A DNA stretch of 64,000 nucleotides. It comes from Notospermus geniculatus. Its lineage: Eukaryota; Nemertea; Pilidiophora; Heteronemertea; Lineidae. Positions 11,482 through 20,883 of this stretch are shown here, one piece after another (within the stretch, counting starts at the first letter, position 1; each line of letters starts with the position of its first letter). The DNA is taken from positions 143,247 through 207,246 of the forward strand of contig NMRB01000812.1 in the NCBI GenBank assembly GCA_002633025.1, written 5' to 3'. Below the pieces are notes generated by a model. That model did no database searches, was not told the DNA's origin, and saw only the letters and a list, made by a program, of their open reading frames with translations. Position numbers and translations under genes: made by a program.

Positions 11482-11564
11482 TTAAGTCTAAGTGCGACAC
11501 TTACACACCACGCTAACATACATGTAATGAGCACCGCTCTGCACTAGGTATTGTGTAAAACAAC

Positions 11565-11822
11565 CTAAACACAGTACAGACAGCTAAATTTCGTTGGTCT
11601 CTGTTCCAATTCACAACAAGAAAGATGGCACCAGCGATCACACTCGTTGCACTGTATCAGGTCATCGTTTTCAGCCATTTTGCAGAAAGGAAGCTCACAT
11701 TTCTTCTGAACATCCGTGAGAGCATGATGCAGGATTTTGCCAGTTATGTATCTGCGATATACAGGAACATGAATCTGGCGCATGACAGATGGCGGTACAT
11801 CCAATAAGATTGCTTCTGCAGC
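11565..11822 (-). CDS. last exon: end of Ulp1 domain and PHD finger
   Basis: The acceptor CTCTTGCAG sits just above 11822 and the exon ends in a stop at 11565-11567 (86 codons). It continues the Ulp1 core from the previous exon in phase 0. The C-terminal CELPFCKMAENDDLIQC, CNECDRWCHLSC and CLYC segments give the C4-H-C3 spacing of a PHD finger, a reader of histone tails. Position at the very C-terminus matches MULE-linked Ulp1 proteins. Undamaged. Confidence 0.85.
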   Translation of the reverse strand, partial: AAEAILLDVPPSVMRQIHVPVYRRYITGKILHHALTDVQKKCELPFCKMAENDDLIQCNECDRWCHLSCCELEQRPTKFSCLYCV

Positions 11823-12008
11823 CTGCAAGAGAGGAAAGAAATGATCAGTATGGGGAATAACATGTGCTTGTTTGTATTTTGGAAACATAGTAAGGAGTAT
11901 TACATTTACTTATCAATCACAGGGTATTGTAATACAATGAATTTGCCTTGTCAGCAGTTGCCTTCAAGGATGGAGGAAACGAATGATGTACTACTGGCAT
12001 CTACACAC

Positions 12009-12111
12009 CATCAATATGAATACTCCACAATTGATGTAATCTTCCTGCACACTGCAGTCATAGGTTTTCGTTTTCCACGGCCTGGTATCACCACGGGCAA
12101 GCATGAATTTC
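12009..12111 (-). CDS. Ulp1 exon with the catalytic Gln-Cys segment
   Basis: The acceptor TTTACAG lies above 12111 and the donor ATG|GTGTGT below 12009. It encodes QEDYINCGVFILM, where Q and the Cys of NCGVF are the oxyanion Gln and nucleophile of C48 (Ulp1/SENP) proteases. Phases 2 in and 0 out match both neighbours. Confidence 0.85.
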
Positions 12112-12230
12112 CTGTAAAGAGAAAAGTAATGACAATAAAATGATGTGGAAATGGGTGACACAGATGAACCAGAGCAAAATCATGACTGTGGACATGTAAC
12201 CTTTTCTGGAAACCCACTTGCAAGTAGTTC

Positions 12231-12371
12231 TTTGGATGATGGCACACAAAGTTTTTAAAACAAAGTTTAAAACTTAAAACAAAGTTTAAAACTGAAAAGG
12301 TGGGCGAAACGTCCATAGAAACTCAGTTTTAAACTTTGTTTTAAAAACTTTGAGTGCCATCATCCAAATAA
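12231..12371. repeat. intronic hairpin
   Basis: TTGGATGATGGCAC at the left and GTGCCATCATCCAA at the right enclose mirrored AAAGTTTTTAAAACAAAGTT blocks, with one arm tandemly repeated (AAACAAAGTTTAAAACT). Probably a small MITE within the intron between the two Ulp1 exons. Confidence 0.75.
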
Positions 12372-12551
12372 CTATGTGCAATAATGCCTCAAAGGCATGA
12401 CGTTCAAGGAATTTCCGGATATCCTGCGATATTTAGCATCACCTTAGATTACAGGAGGAACAGCACAGACTTCAGAGAATTATATCCGACCTGTATAATA
12501 TGTACAGGCACTAACAGTCATTTTGGGAGAAAGATGATTGTCTTTACTTAC

Positions 12552-12706
12552 ATCCAGCTCGACAAGAAGACATCAGTACGGTCACTTGGCCATGGAAGTG
12601 AATTGACTATCCCAACTGATGACCCTTCGACATCAGCAACCAACAAAATCCAATGACTGTTGGTGCAAATAGGCAGGAATACCCATCTGAACTTCTCGAC
12701 ATCAAC
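12552..12706 (-). CDS. Ulp1 exon with the catalytic His
   Basis: The acceptor TTGTAG sits above 12706 and the donor GTAAGT below 12552. It encodes ICTNSHWILLVADVE, with the His of the HW pair. IVNSLPW follows, where C48 enzymes usually have Asp-Ser-Leu. The expected catalytic Asp is therefore Asn here, so activity may be lowered. Phase 2 at the donor joins the next exon correctly. Confidence 0.85.
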
Positions 12707-13007
12707 CTACAACAGATAAGATGAGACGAATTTGCATTTTCACACTGTTAAACTGATTATCACAAGTCAATTTCAAATGTGCATTGAGACACATCAAATA
12801 GATTTGATACTCAAGATAACATAGTACATACTACATGGCATGGTTTATGTACTAAATTATCCTTTGTCTGTTCACAGGAGGAAGGGCCAAAAAGCAGGAA
12901 ATGTACTGTCAAATAGGGCATGATCCATGATGTTATAGATGGCACCATGTGCTTCATATACCATTACTTCAATTGTGCAGTCGGTCGAAATGCAACAAGA
13001 CACTTAC

Positions 13008-13139
13008 ATGTTCATAAAGCCAGGAATGAACATCATTCTTCTCCCACTTCGTTCCCAAATAGCTTGGTAACATGAGCGCTGTGTTTTCCATCTTGGAATT
13101 TGACTCCCTCAGAAGAACAGTTAGGAAAGCATGGACAAC
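13008..13139 (-). CDS. Ulp1 domain exon, substrate-binding part
   Basis: A 132-bp exon, phase 0 at both ends: acceptor TTTCAG above 13139, donor CAT|GTAAGT below 13008. It encodes the helix and loop after the LTDSV motif (VVHAFLTVLL to HSWLYEH), which in Ulp1 proteases corresponds to the segment between the W/LxDxxI-like helix and the catalytic His. Confidence 0.8.
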
Positions 13140-13432
13140 CTGAAACACACGATAAATGTTAGGTTACTGCATACATGTACATGTAGGCAATGGCACGGAT
13201 GAATAACATTGTAACCAGTTTAGGACGAGTTGCATTTTCTTCCTTTGACATGTAATGTTTGACCCTAGATGTGACCTGTTCTGTTTCAGATTTCATAATG
13301 GACCGACAATATTGAAACTGACACAAGAGGACATATTTCCCTATGTTGGATATGGACCACTTAACATTGCCCCCCCCCCCCTCGAATAATGAATTTCATT
13401 CAGAAGAAATAATTTTTCACTACATTACTTAC

Positions 13433-14029
13433 CGAATCAGTTAAGCAGCTTTCAGCTCCCAGGGCTTGGAAATCAGTAAATCTCATGGTGTAGTTGCCAA
13501 TCACAAGCTTGGTTGTCTTACTACGAATGTTGACTTCATCTGTTTTTTTCAGGTAGATTTCACAGTCCTTCATGTGATGAGGGACCGGAAGCACGGTTCC
13601 AAGAATCGATGATGGCATTACTTGCAGTGCGTAAGCCCTGGCTAGCACACTGCATGCAAGGATGAGGTCATCTAACACTCCTGGTGCAAGAGAAACAAAC
13701 CTTGATCTCCACTTCCCTGAGAAGAGAAACTGTTGCACAACATCCATTTCCTCTTCATGATGGAGAGTAGCATAGCTAGTGAAGGAATGAACTGGGTCTT
13801 TCAAACTGAGGAGATATCTATCAGCAGTGTCACGTGCACGTTTCACTTTTACATCCTTAAGAAAGTCAAGGCATTGCAACATTTCTGCATCAGGTATACC
13901 TTCCAGGAAACATATCACTGCACATTTGAACAATTCCCAAATGTCAGAATCTTGCTTTTGCTTAATACTAGCCATGCTGTCATTGTCCTCAACAACAACT
14001 ACTTCAGGATCAACCTTTTTCTTCTTAGG
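13433..14029 (-). CDS. exon before the Ulp1 core
   Basis: The donor GTAAGT lies just below 13433 and a candidate acceptor TTTCAG just above 14029. It begins with PKKKKVDPEVVVVED, a possible nuclear localisation signal followed by an acidic patch. It ends with FQALGAESCLTDSV, the start of the Ulp1 fold. The middle region has no named domain that I recognise. If the acceptor is not used, the exon is continuous with the lysine-rich linker upstream. Confidence 0.72.
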
Positions 14030-14370
14030 CTGAAACTGAAATTCATCTTCTTCATTTTCCTTTCTTTTCTTTCCATTCTTTTTCCTGCCATCTTTCTGTC
14101 CATTACTCTTTTCACTTTTCTTTCCTTTCTCTTTCGTCCCGTTCTTGTCCTCACTTTTCTTTTCGCTGTTGTTCTTCCCATTCTTCTTCCCTCACTTTCC
14201 TTTCCATTGTTCTTTTCACTTTCCTTTTTATCAATCTTGTCACTGTCCTTTCCATTATTCTTGACACTTTTCTTTCTGTTATCTTTCTTTCCACCACTCC
14301 CTTTGCCTATCTTTCCATCATTCGTTTCACTTTTCTTTCCTTTCTTCCTTTCGCAATTCTTTTTAACTCC
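14030..14370 (-). CDS. lysine-rich linker segment, frame conflict
   Basis: Continues the RGRPKG linker after the transposon insertion. It consists of loose repeats of about 9-10 residues rich in Lys, Ser, Glu, Asn and Gly (KKSEKNNGK type), encoded by a degenerate AAAGGAAAGTGAAAAGAA minisatellite. The frame that follows the linker stops at 13999. The frame of the next exon is one base off and takes over near 14190. Either a slip in the repeat broke the gene or a small intron lies here. Confidence 0.55.
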
Positions 14371-14375
14371 AGTGA

Positions 14376-15271
14376 CAGGCCTTTAGATTCCCCTAAAGAA
14401 ACGACGGTACACGTCGGTTCCCAAATTAGCTCCCCAAATGTCCCAATTTCGATCCTGCAAAATGTCCCCAAATTATCCCAAACTAACAAAGCAAAAACAA
14501 AAAAAGTCCAAAGATTTTTCAACAGTAACACAGTGTTTGGTTCGGTACTAACGCCATTAGCTTTGGACATCACAGTACACCCCGACTTCAGCATTTCATT
14601 CTGACAGAGATCGTTAGATTTCTAAGTCCATTTCTCCTAAACCTTTGCTTGCATTCTTCAATAATTTATTTGGGTCTAATCTAGGAACAATGCTCTTTTC
14701 AGTCACACCAGATTCGTTTACCAATTTCTTTCCAGTAAACATATATTTACTTGAATGGCTGATCTTACTTCTGGGACGACCGGCCTTTCGGCCGGCCGCA
14801 TGGTACTGACGATCTTTTCGGCGGGAAAATGCTGTAACTAGAGGCCCATGGATCTCATTCTCAACTGCATTGAACAATATCTGCTGATAAGACAAAATGA
14901 TTACTTGTATTGACGTTGGGGTTTTTACAAGGGACTTGTATTGGCTAATTGTTGGAAATATGTCCTGTTTAACCCTTTCCAACTTAACCACATTTTGAAG
15001 TTTAACCCCTAACCCTTGGTCACTGACGATATTTATGATTTTAGTCAACTTATAGACTCTGAAGTAGTTGCTCAGAAAGGTCAGCATTCTCCAAAAATTG
15101 TTTATAGTACGGTACACCTGTTTCAATTCAGCCCTTTGATCCCCAGTGTGTTTTTCACTGAATAAACTTTAAACTGGTCCTCAATCGACAAAATCACGAT
15201 GAACCTAATGTCCCCAAATTAGCATGGCAAAAATACAGGGTGTTTCTCTCTCGGGGGAATCTAAAGGCCTG
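14376..15271. mobile_element. 896-bp TIR transposon inserted in the MULE gene
   Basis: Perfect 18-bp TIRs CAGGCCTTTAGATTCCCC (14376-14393) and its inverse (15254-15271). The 5-bp target AGTGA is duplicated at 14371-14375 and 15272-15276. It contains a 170-codon minus-strand open frame (14614-15126) that I do not recognise; it includes AGRKAGRPRSK. Removing the element and one AGTGA rejoins RGRPKGKTQSVT to the lysine-rich linker, which shows it inserted into coding DNA. Confidence 0.92.
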
Positions 15272-15276
15272 AGTGA

Positions 15277-17542
15277 CAGACTGAGTCTTTCCTTTTGGCC
15301 TTCCCCGAACTCTTGGCTTCTCAACAAGATGTAGTTTATCAAGGAGCAACTTGAATTCATTCACAGAAACTGTAGCTGAAAGACAAGAATTGTCTTCAGT
15401 CCTTGTGCATGGAGTTGAAGCCAGGTCAGGGAGCTGATTATCATCCGCGTGTATCACCGAGTCAAAATCATCACATTTGCCGTAGAAGGTTAGTTGTGGC
15501 ATCTCGCTCACTTGTCTTATTTCATCTTCCTCATCGAGCAGCAGTTGTGCAGTTGATTTTCTTCCAGCAGGAAGACCAGTTTCATCTTCTGCATCCTAGT
15601 TCCCATCAGATTTGGAGACCCTGTTATTATTGAAATCTACTCCATTAACAGCAGTATTGGTATTGCCATCTGTGTAACAACTGATGTCAGGGGCGGAAAG
15701 CTGCACCTCATCATCTTCTTCACGCACACTGGATCCATGCGCATCTGTAGCTTCACTGACCTTACATGCACAACCTGCATCTACCACATCTGCATCAATA
15801 ACTTCAATGTCCTTTCCATTTAGAACGAAAGAAGTGAATTTTTTGAGGGCGCAAATATATTTGTTGAACATATCTTGCCCATGTTCGCACATAACCGCAG
15901 CCAATTCCTTCCCAGCATTCAACGCTTGCTTGTATTTTTGGCATCTATCTAAAGTCCTTCTTGGTTTACTAGTGGTTGGCTGAACATTAACTGTCACACA
16001 CTCTATTGCCATTGGTAATGAACATGAAGCAGGCAAAGGCACTCTCAAAGGTGTAGACTGGAAATTCTTTGTCCATCGCTCAGAAACCAGGCTCGGAGAA
16101 AACAATTCACTTCCTTCAACCTTTCTGGCAAAGAAGACATGGCAACACGGCAAACCATGGTTGACATAGAAGTGGCAGCTACATGTTTTTAACTGATGGC
16201 AAATATTGAAAATTGTTCCTCCACTTGCTGCCTGAACGGAGACGCCATTTTCCACAGGCATACACTTAAAGGATACGTGCATGCTCCGCATCTTTCTCAG
16301 CAGAGATATTACCAAATTGGAAGCATATGGAGTGCATGTTTCATGTATGGCGCGGCCCTCGGCTGACAGTTCACTGACATTGTACGAGACAGAGCACGAT
16401 GCAAGAATGTTCTGGCCATTAACTTGAGATTCTTTTGCTTTGGCTAGGCGAAACAGTTCATGAATGCATTCTGCCAGTGTTTTGGAGCTGTTTAAATTTA
16501 TCTTCAGCTTTTGGTGGAAGGACTCCAATCGATTTGTTGTCCTGTTGCCCAGGTTGAGTTCTCTCCTTCTCCAACAGAAGCTCCACATTTTCTTGCATGA
16601 ATCCCAATTCTTCGAAAACTTGTCCAGAAACGAATCAGGAGCCAACTCCTTAAGTTTGCCATAGAATTCATCATATTGTTGTTCATTGCTGCAATATGCC
16701 ATTTTCTCCAACACCTTTCGCACCTCTTCTTTATAGCTAGTAATGTCTGCAGTGTCTCTCCGAAAACATTTCAACACATGAAAAAGGCAATACTGTATTG
16801 CAGCAGAGGGGAAGAACTTTTTAATGCAGTTGACTTCTTTCAAGTCCTTGTCAATTAGAAAAGTTCTTGTCTTGGCGAGCGTTCCTTCTGGCACTGACTG
16901 CTTAAAAAGTTCAAAGCACTGATCAATATGTGCCTGATCCTCTGACGACACAAGAAAATGTGCTGCAGGGATGCTGTAGCCATGCCCATCTTCCACCATT
17001 ATTGTGAATAAGGGCATCCTATTTTCGTTCACCCTGTACGTTGCGTCAAGAAGACAAACTTCAGGGAACTTGACATAACTATCCCTCATAAAAGGCAACT
17101 GTAAAAACACTGCCTCAATTAGGCCCGATTCATTGACACAGAGGCGAATGAACGCATCTGGGTATTCACCCAGTATCCTCTCAAGTTCCGTCACAAGAAT
17201 GTTCAAACTGGAACCATTGTCCGATTGATCTAATCGCAATTTCGTTTTCAGATTCTTGATATCTGATGCAGTGAATTTCTTCCCAGATAGTTCTCTTAAT
17301 GTATCTCTGAAAGTCCCTGCTGGCACTTTCAGGTTGTACATGACACGTCCAATATTTATCATAGCCTCATCTACACGACGGTTCTTTGGATAATTCATAT
17401 ATACATCGCTACTTGTTGTATGATTGTGACTTCCCCTCAGTGTCTTTACCACCAGTCGATTCGCAATTCGATCAGCCGTGACAAAAATTGATGATGGACA
17501 GTCCATTTTGAAGGTCGTGGAAGGAAGAGTGAAAAAATTCAA
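15277..17542 (-). CDS. ZSWIM1/3-type MULE transposase exon with in-frame TAG
   Basis: 648 codons open to a TAG at 15596-15598, then the same frame continues to the transposon insertion. Numbering from the first Met: GSHNH at 38-41 closes a FAR1-like zinc finger begun upstream. The DDE residues are D166 (LLDATY), D231 (LIDKD) and E340 (NRLESFH). C252 and H255 form the MULE CLFHV motif. The SWIM zinc finger is C454, C456, C466 and H468. After the TAG come an acidic stretch and RGRPKGKTQ, a linker typical of this family (AT-hook-like). The likely original codon at the stop is CAG (Gln). A clean acceptor was not found, so the Met at 17542 is only a frame limit. Confidence 0.85.
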
Positions 17543-18104
17543 TCAACAATACAAGGGCAATATGATTATCATGTGCAATGAGGGCCCTAGCCGACCTTTT
17601 CAATAGGTGTCACTAGTGTCATTTGTCAGGCACTAGGCAATTCCAAGTCTGTACATAGATAATTCATTACATGTCAGGCAGTAAATCCCAAGTGTCTGCC
17701 ACAAAACAAACTCTTAGGCACCTGACAAAGTGGCAGTCAAAGTAAAACCACTATTTTCAGGCTAGAGACAAACATTAGCAAGAACAAACTTGCCAAAAGG
17801 GTCGACAAGAGTCTATATTACATGAAGGGTGCCATGTACATGTAGAACTCCCGGGGTACACGTAGTACTATACTATCTATGCCATTACAGTACAATGATA
17901 CCATACATGTACATGTACTACATGTAAGTACAGTAGTTATTTTTGGCCCTAACTACATTGTACCCTAGCTACTAGCCTGTCAGTACCATACTAATACTAG
18001 CCTATTAAGTACATGTAGGCTACATAGGCCTACTGACTAAATGATGACCCTGCCACCAGAAGGGTCTATCTAGGCCATGTAGGCCTACCCCTGTGAAAGA
18101 AATG
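17543..18104. other. presumed intron with ACATGTAC-rich sequence
   Basis: Between the N-terminal exon at 20.5-20.9 kb and the transposase exon. No gene. Several ACATGTACATGTA runs near 17900. Confidence 0.5.
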
Positions 18105-18330
18105 CATGTCCGCCCGGAACCAAGGTCCCATGGACCTTGGTTCCTTAGGAATGGGGGCCCGTAGGAATGGGGGCCCGTAGGGCCCCCATTCCTTAGGAAC
18201 CACTGTCCTACCCGGACTTCTGTTCCTGTGTTACCAATCCTATATAAAAGGTAGGACTCTGATTACTAGGGGACTTAGATTTCTTTTACAACAGTGACAG
18301 AAATCAAAGTCCGCCGTAACCGAAGTCCTT
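18105..18330. repeat. palindromic GGAAC..GTCC / GGAC..TTCC repeat array, copy 1
   Basis: GGAACCAAGGTCC and GGACCTTGGTTCC alternate. A duplicated GGAATGGGGGCCCGTAG follows, then CCCCCATTCCTTAGGAACC. Same half-site grammar as the arrays at 18625, 19075, 60030 and 60535. Confidence 0.7.
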
Positions 18331-18434
18331 CCCCTTTTGTAGGCCTATTAAATGCACAATAGAATCTGTATAGGTCTTTAATAGAACATGCATTCAAATA
18401 CTAGTAGCTAAAATAATCGGTCGTCGGTCAGCCG

Positions 18435-18505
18435 GTCACTCGTGGTGTAGTGGTTCGGGGACCTGCACATAAAGCAAATACTGCGGGTTCGACTCCCTGT
18501 CGGGC
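18435..18505 (+). repeat. tRNA-like sequence
   Basis: A strong box A, TGGTGTAGTGG, and box B, GGTTCGACTCC, at tRNA spacing. The T-stem has only three sound pairs and the acceptor is poor. Likely a SINE head or pseudogene. Confidence 0.5.
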
Positions 18506-18624
18506 AACTGTTTTTTTGTTTACATTTTTTTTCTTGTCATCTTCGATCATTACACAACATTGTCTTTTGGACTTTGAATCCTAATCGTAGGTCTGTGGAG
18601 TTGTATGTCTAGAAAAGCCTGTCA

Positions 18625-18785
18625 GGCGGACTTGCATTCCGAGGAAAGCAGGTCCGGCGGACTTGCGTTCCGAGGAAAGCAGGTCCGGCGGACTTGCATT
18701 CCGAAGAAAGCAGGTCCGGCGGGCTTGCATTCCTAGAAAAACGGGTCCGGCGGGCTTGCATTCCTAGGAAAGCGGGTCCGACGGA
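18625..18785. repeat. 31-bp tandem repeat, GGCGGACTTGCATTCC units
   Basis: Five units with period 31 (starts at 18625, 18656 and 18687, then onward). Each unit is itself near-palindromic: GGACTTGCATTCC then GGAAAGCAGGTCC. Confidence 0.9.
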
Positions 18786-19074
18786 GGACCTGATGTATCG
18801 ACGCCTGAAAGGGCAAGTGAACGATGCACTTTTATTACATGACATTTTACCGAGGGTGGTCTTGTCATGACTATATCCCCGCAGGGACCAAATCACGGCC
18901 CCATTTTCATCATGTCGTGCTTGGCGCAAGTTTTCAAATTGCAACACCTCACTGCGAATGAAAAATATGTGCAGAATGTACATCATGTGCATAACTCAAA
19001 GTATTCTGCGCATATTTTTCATTCGCAGACTGATGTATATCAACCCTGAAGTTTTCTTTAATTTTGAGTAGGAC

Positions 19075-19245
19075 TTGGGATCCTAGATTTCTATCGTAAC
19101 GGAAGTCCGCCTGGGACCACTGTTTCTAAATGTTGGACCTCTATTCCTAAGGAAGTGCAGTCCTAGGACTATGGTTCCTAGAAATCTTGGTCCTAGGACA
19201 ACAGTTCCTAGTTGTCCAGGACCGTAGGACTTAGATTCCTAAGAG
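19075..19245. repeat. GGAC..TTCC repeat array, copy 3
   Basis: Diverged units such as GTCCTAGGACTATGGTTCC and CCTAGAAATCTTGGTCC with half-sites about every 15-16 bp. Confidence 0.7.
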
Positions 19246-19859
19246 TTAGGGCATTATCAAACTTTGTTTAAAAGTTTGATCACATTACTTGATATTCGAC
19301 ATTTTAAACTGATTAAATCATGATCACCCTAAGCAGTGACAAGGAATGGTCCTCCATCTACATGTAGGCCCAGCTGATACTGGAGTGGATGTCCTGTACT
19401 ACATGTAGCAATGTTCATTTCGTTCGTATTTTTAGTGCAAAGCTTTATTAGATCATGTCTTTGTGAATTGTCACAGAAGTTTGTTTGTTTGTTGCATGTG
19501 CCGGCGGGCGCCCCGGATCCATGATCCATCTCCCCCGTGACATTGCCCATCCTCTTGTCTCTGCCAAGTGCTGATAAGGGGAAAACAGACCTCTAACCCC
19601 CCGTTCAGGAGAGAAGGCACTACAGTATGTATATTGCCCCACCATAGTTGTGATATCCCATTCACCCCAACGCCCTACATGTACGCCTACCGCTGAATGG
19701 ACGGAGGACCACGCAGGCCTGCCCAGCCCTAGCCCGAAAAGGACACCTGCCCACCCCAACCCCCGAGGTAGATGGCAGCCTAATGCAGTGCCTACAGCCT
19801 ACCTAGTAGTAGTACTACTACGGTGGTATAGCCTCCTAGTATTTACTAATTTAGCATGA
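19246..19859. other. no gene seen
   Basis: Short open frames only. GC-richer at 19500-19800. No recognised domain. Confidence 0.5.
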
Positions 19860-20475
19860 TTATCTAATCTAGCATGATTAACGTTACATAGTCTAGGCCT
19901 AGGCGTACCTATTTTAGTACCAGTCTACGCTACGCTACATCAACGATGTCTATGCTGTCATTCGATCATGATGATGATGGGCCCAGGTCAAGTGTGGTAT
20001 AGGCCTAGCGGGCCAAGCCATGGGAAGTGACACATCTACATACATTGCCGCTTAGGCCTAGGCCCTATTCCGTGTATACAGACATGTAGGCCTGCCCTAG
20101 GCCTAGGCCTACACACTCAGTCGGTGCACTTCCCACGACTTGGCCCGCTAGCCTATTACCATAGCCTATCCTACTTGAGCAGCCGATGGGCCCTCTCTCT
20201 GTCTGACTAGACTAGACTGATCATGCTGATGATGATCATGTAGGCCCCTATTGACCATGTTGACGATGTCATGTGATGATTATTAGTCTAGGCCTAGGCC
20301 TCCGACCTAGCATGCTAGGCTAGCAGCTAGTCACTAGATAGATAGACTACCGTACTAATACTAGTGCTAGCCTACCGGTAGGCCCCCTATAGCCCCTAGG
20401 CCTATACATGCTAGGGGCCTAGCCTATAGGCCTAGGCCTAAGTTAGGCCTAGTAGGCCTAAGCTAGTACCCCCTA
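19860..20475. repeat. CTAGGCCTA-rich island
   Basis: Unusually dense in the palindromic words AGGCCT, CCTAGG and GCTAGC, with many CTAG steps. Examples are CCTAGGCCTAGGCCTACAC and TAGGCCTAGTAGGCCTAAG near 20090 and 20440. No fixed period, so not a simple satellite. It lies in the presumed first intron. Confidence 0.65.
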
Positions 20476-20495
20476 GTAATATTTTGTTTATTTAC

Positions 20496-20883
20496 GTTTG
20501 ATTTGGTCTCTTCCCTCGCTTGTTGTCTTGTGCGTCCCACTGTGCTTACACACGTAACGGATGTACGAGTACTTCAGCTCATCCGTGTACTCGGGGGGCA
20601 CAGACCTACATTGGCCTTGTGCATCTCCTGCTGCTTGGTTTGATTCGGCGGGAGGCGGCGGTTGTTTAAGCCGTTTGTTTGCCAACGCAACACTCCTACT
20701 ACTCTTTTTTATAAAAACACAAAAATGTTCATCTTCATATTCACGAAGAGCCTTTTGAAAATCGGCGAATGATCCATACGTAGCTCCTTCTCTCAACTTT
20801 TCGAAGGAACTGGACGCCATTGCGCCCGAAATCGAATCCGCCATTTTTGCCTCCAATTTTACAAGACGAATCTGATTGGCCAA
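20496..20883 (-). CDS. N-terminal exon: FAR1/ZSWIM3-like zinc-finger start
   Basis: Open from 20883 with a candidate donor C|GTAAAT just below 20496. The segment from about residue 35 (YGSFADFQKALREYEDEHFC) to YSYIRYVCKHSGTHKTTSEGR matches the layout of the ZSWIM3 N-terminus. There a Cys and the later C and HNH residues, supplied by the transposase exon at 17.5 kb, form a DNA-binding zinc finger. Three Met codons (residues 1, 14, 22) are possible starts. MADSISGAM at residue 14 is plausible; none can be chosen with certainty. Linkage to the transposase exon is inferred from domain complementarity; the 3-kb intron and missing acceptor leave doubt. Confidence 0.6.

Larger units (their letters stand above)
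11565..20883 (-). pseudogene. composite MULE gene: FAR1-like finger + transposase + SWIM + Ulp1 protease + PHD, interrupted
   Basis: I infer one minus-strand gene from 20883 down to 11565, because consecutive exons join in frame at GT/AG sites (13433/13139, 13008/12706, 12552/12111, 12009/11822) and the domain order is coherent. The first half resembles animal ZSWIM1/3, which derive from MULE transposases. The second half supplies a Ulp1-type cysteine protease and a PHD finger. Plant Kaonashi MULEs also combine a MULE with a Ulp1-like gene, so the pairing has precedent. Damage: an in-frame TAG at 15596-15598, an 896-bp transposon in the linker, and a reading-frame conflict at about 14180. These make this copy probably dead as a single protein, although the Ulp1-PHD half is undamaged. 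The exon 1 to exon 2 junction is the least certain part. Confidence 0.78.

Noticed and set aside
13733-14386. 217-residue plus-strand frame with a long Leu/Phe-rich hydrophobic stretch
   Set aside because: Antisense of the lysine-rich linker of the MULE gene; not a membrane protein.
17520-18105. search for the acceptor that would join the N-terminal exon to the transposase exon
   Set aside because: A pyrimidine-rich tract ends in CCAC rather than CAG at about 17517-17520 and phases do not fit, so I did not call a splice site.
18625-18785. CRISPR-like regular repeats
   Set aside because: Units are contiguous 31-bp repeats without unique spacers, in eukaryotic DNA with no cas-like genes.
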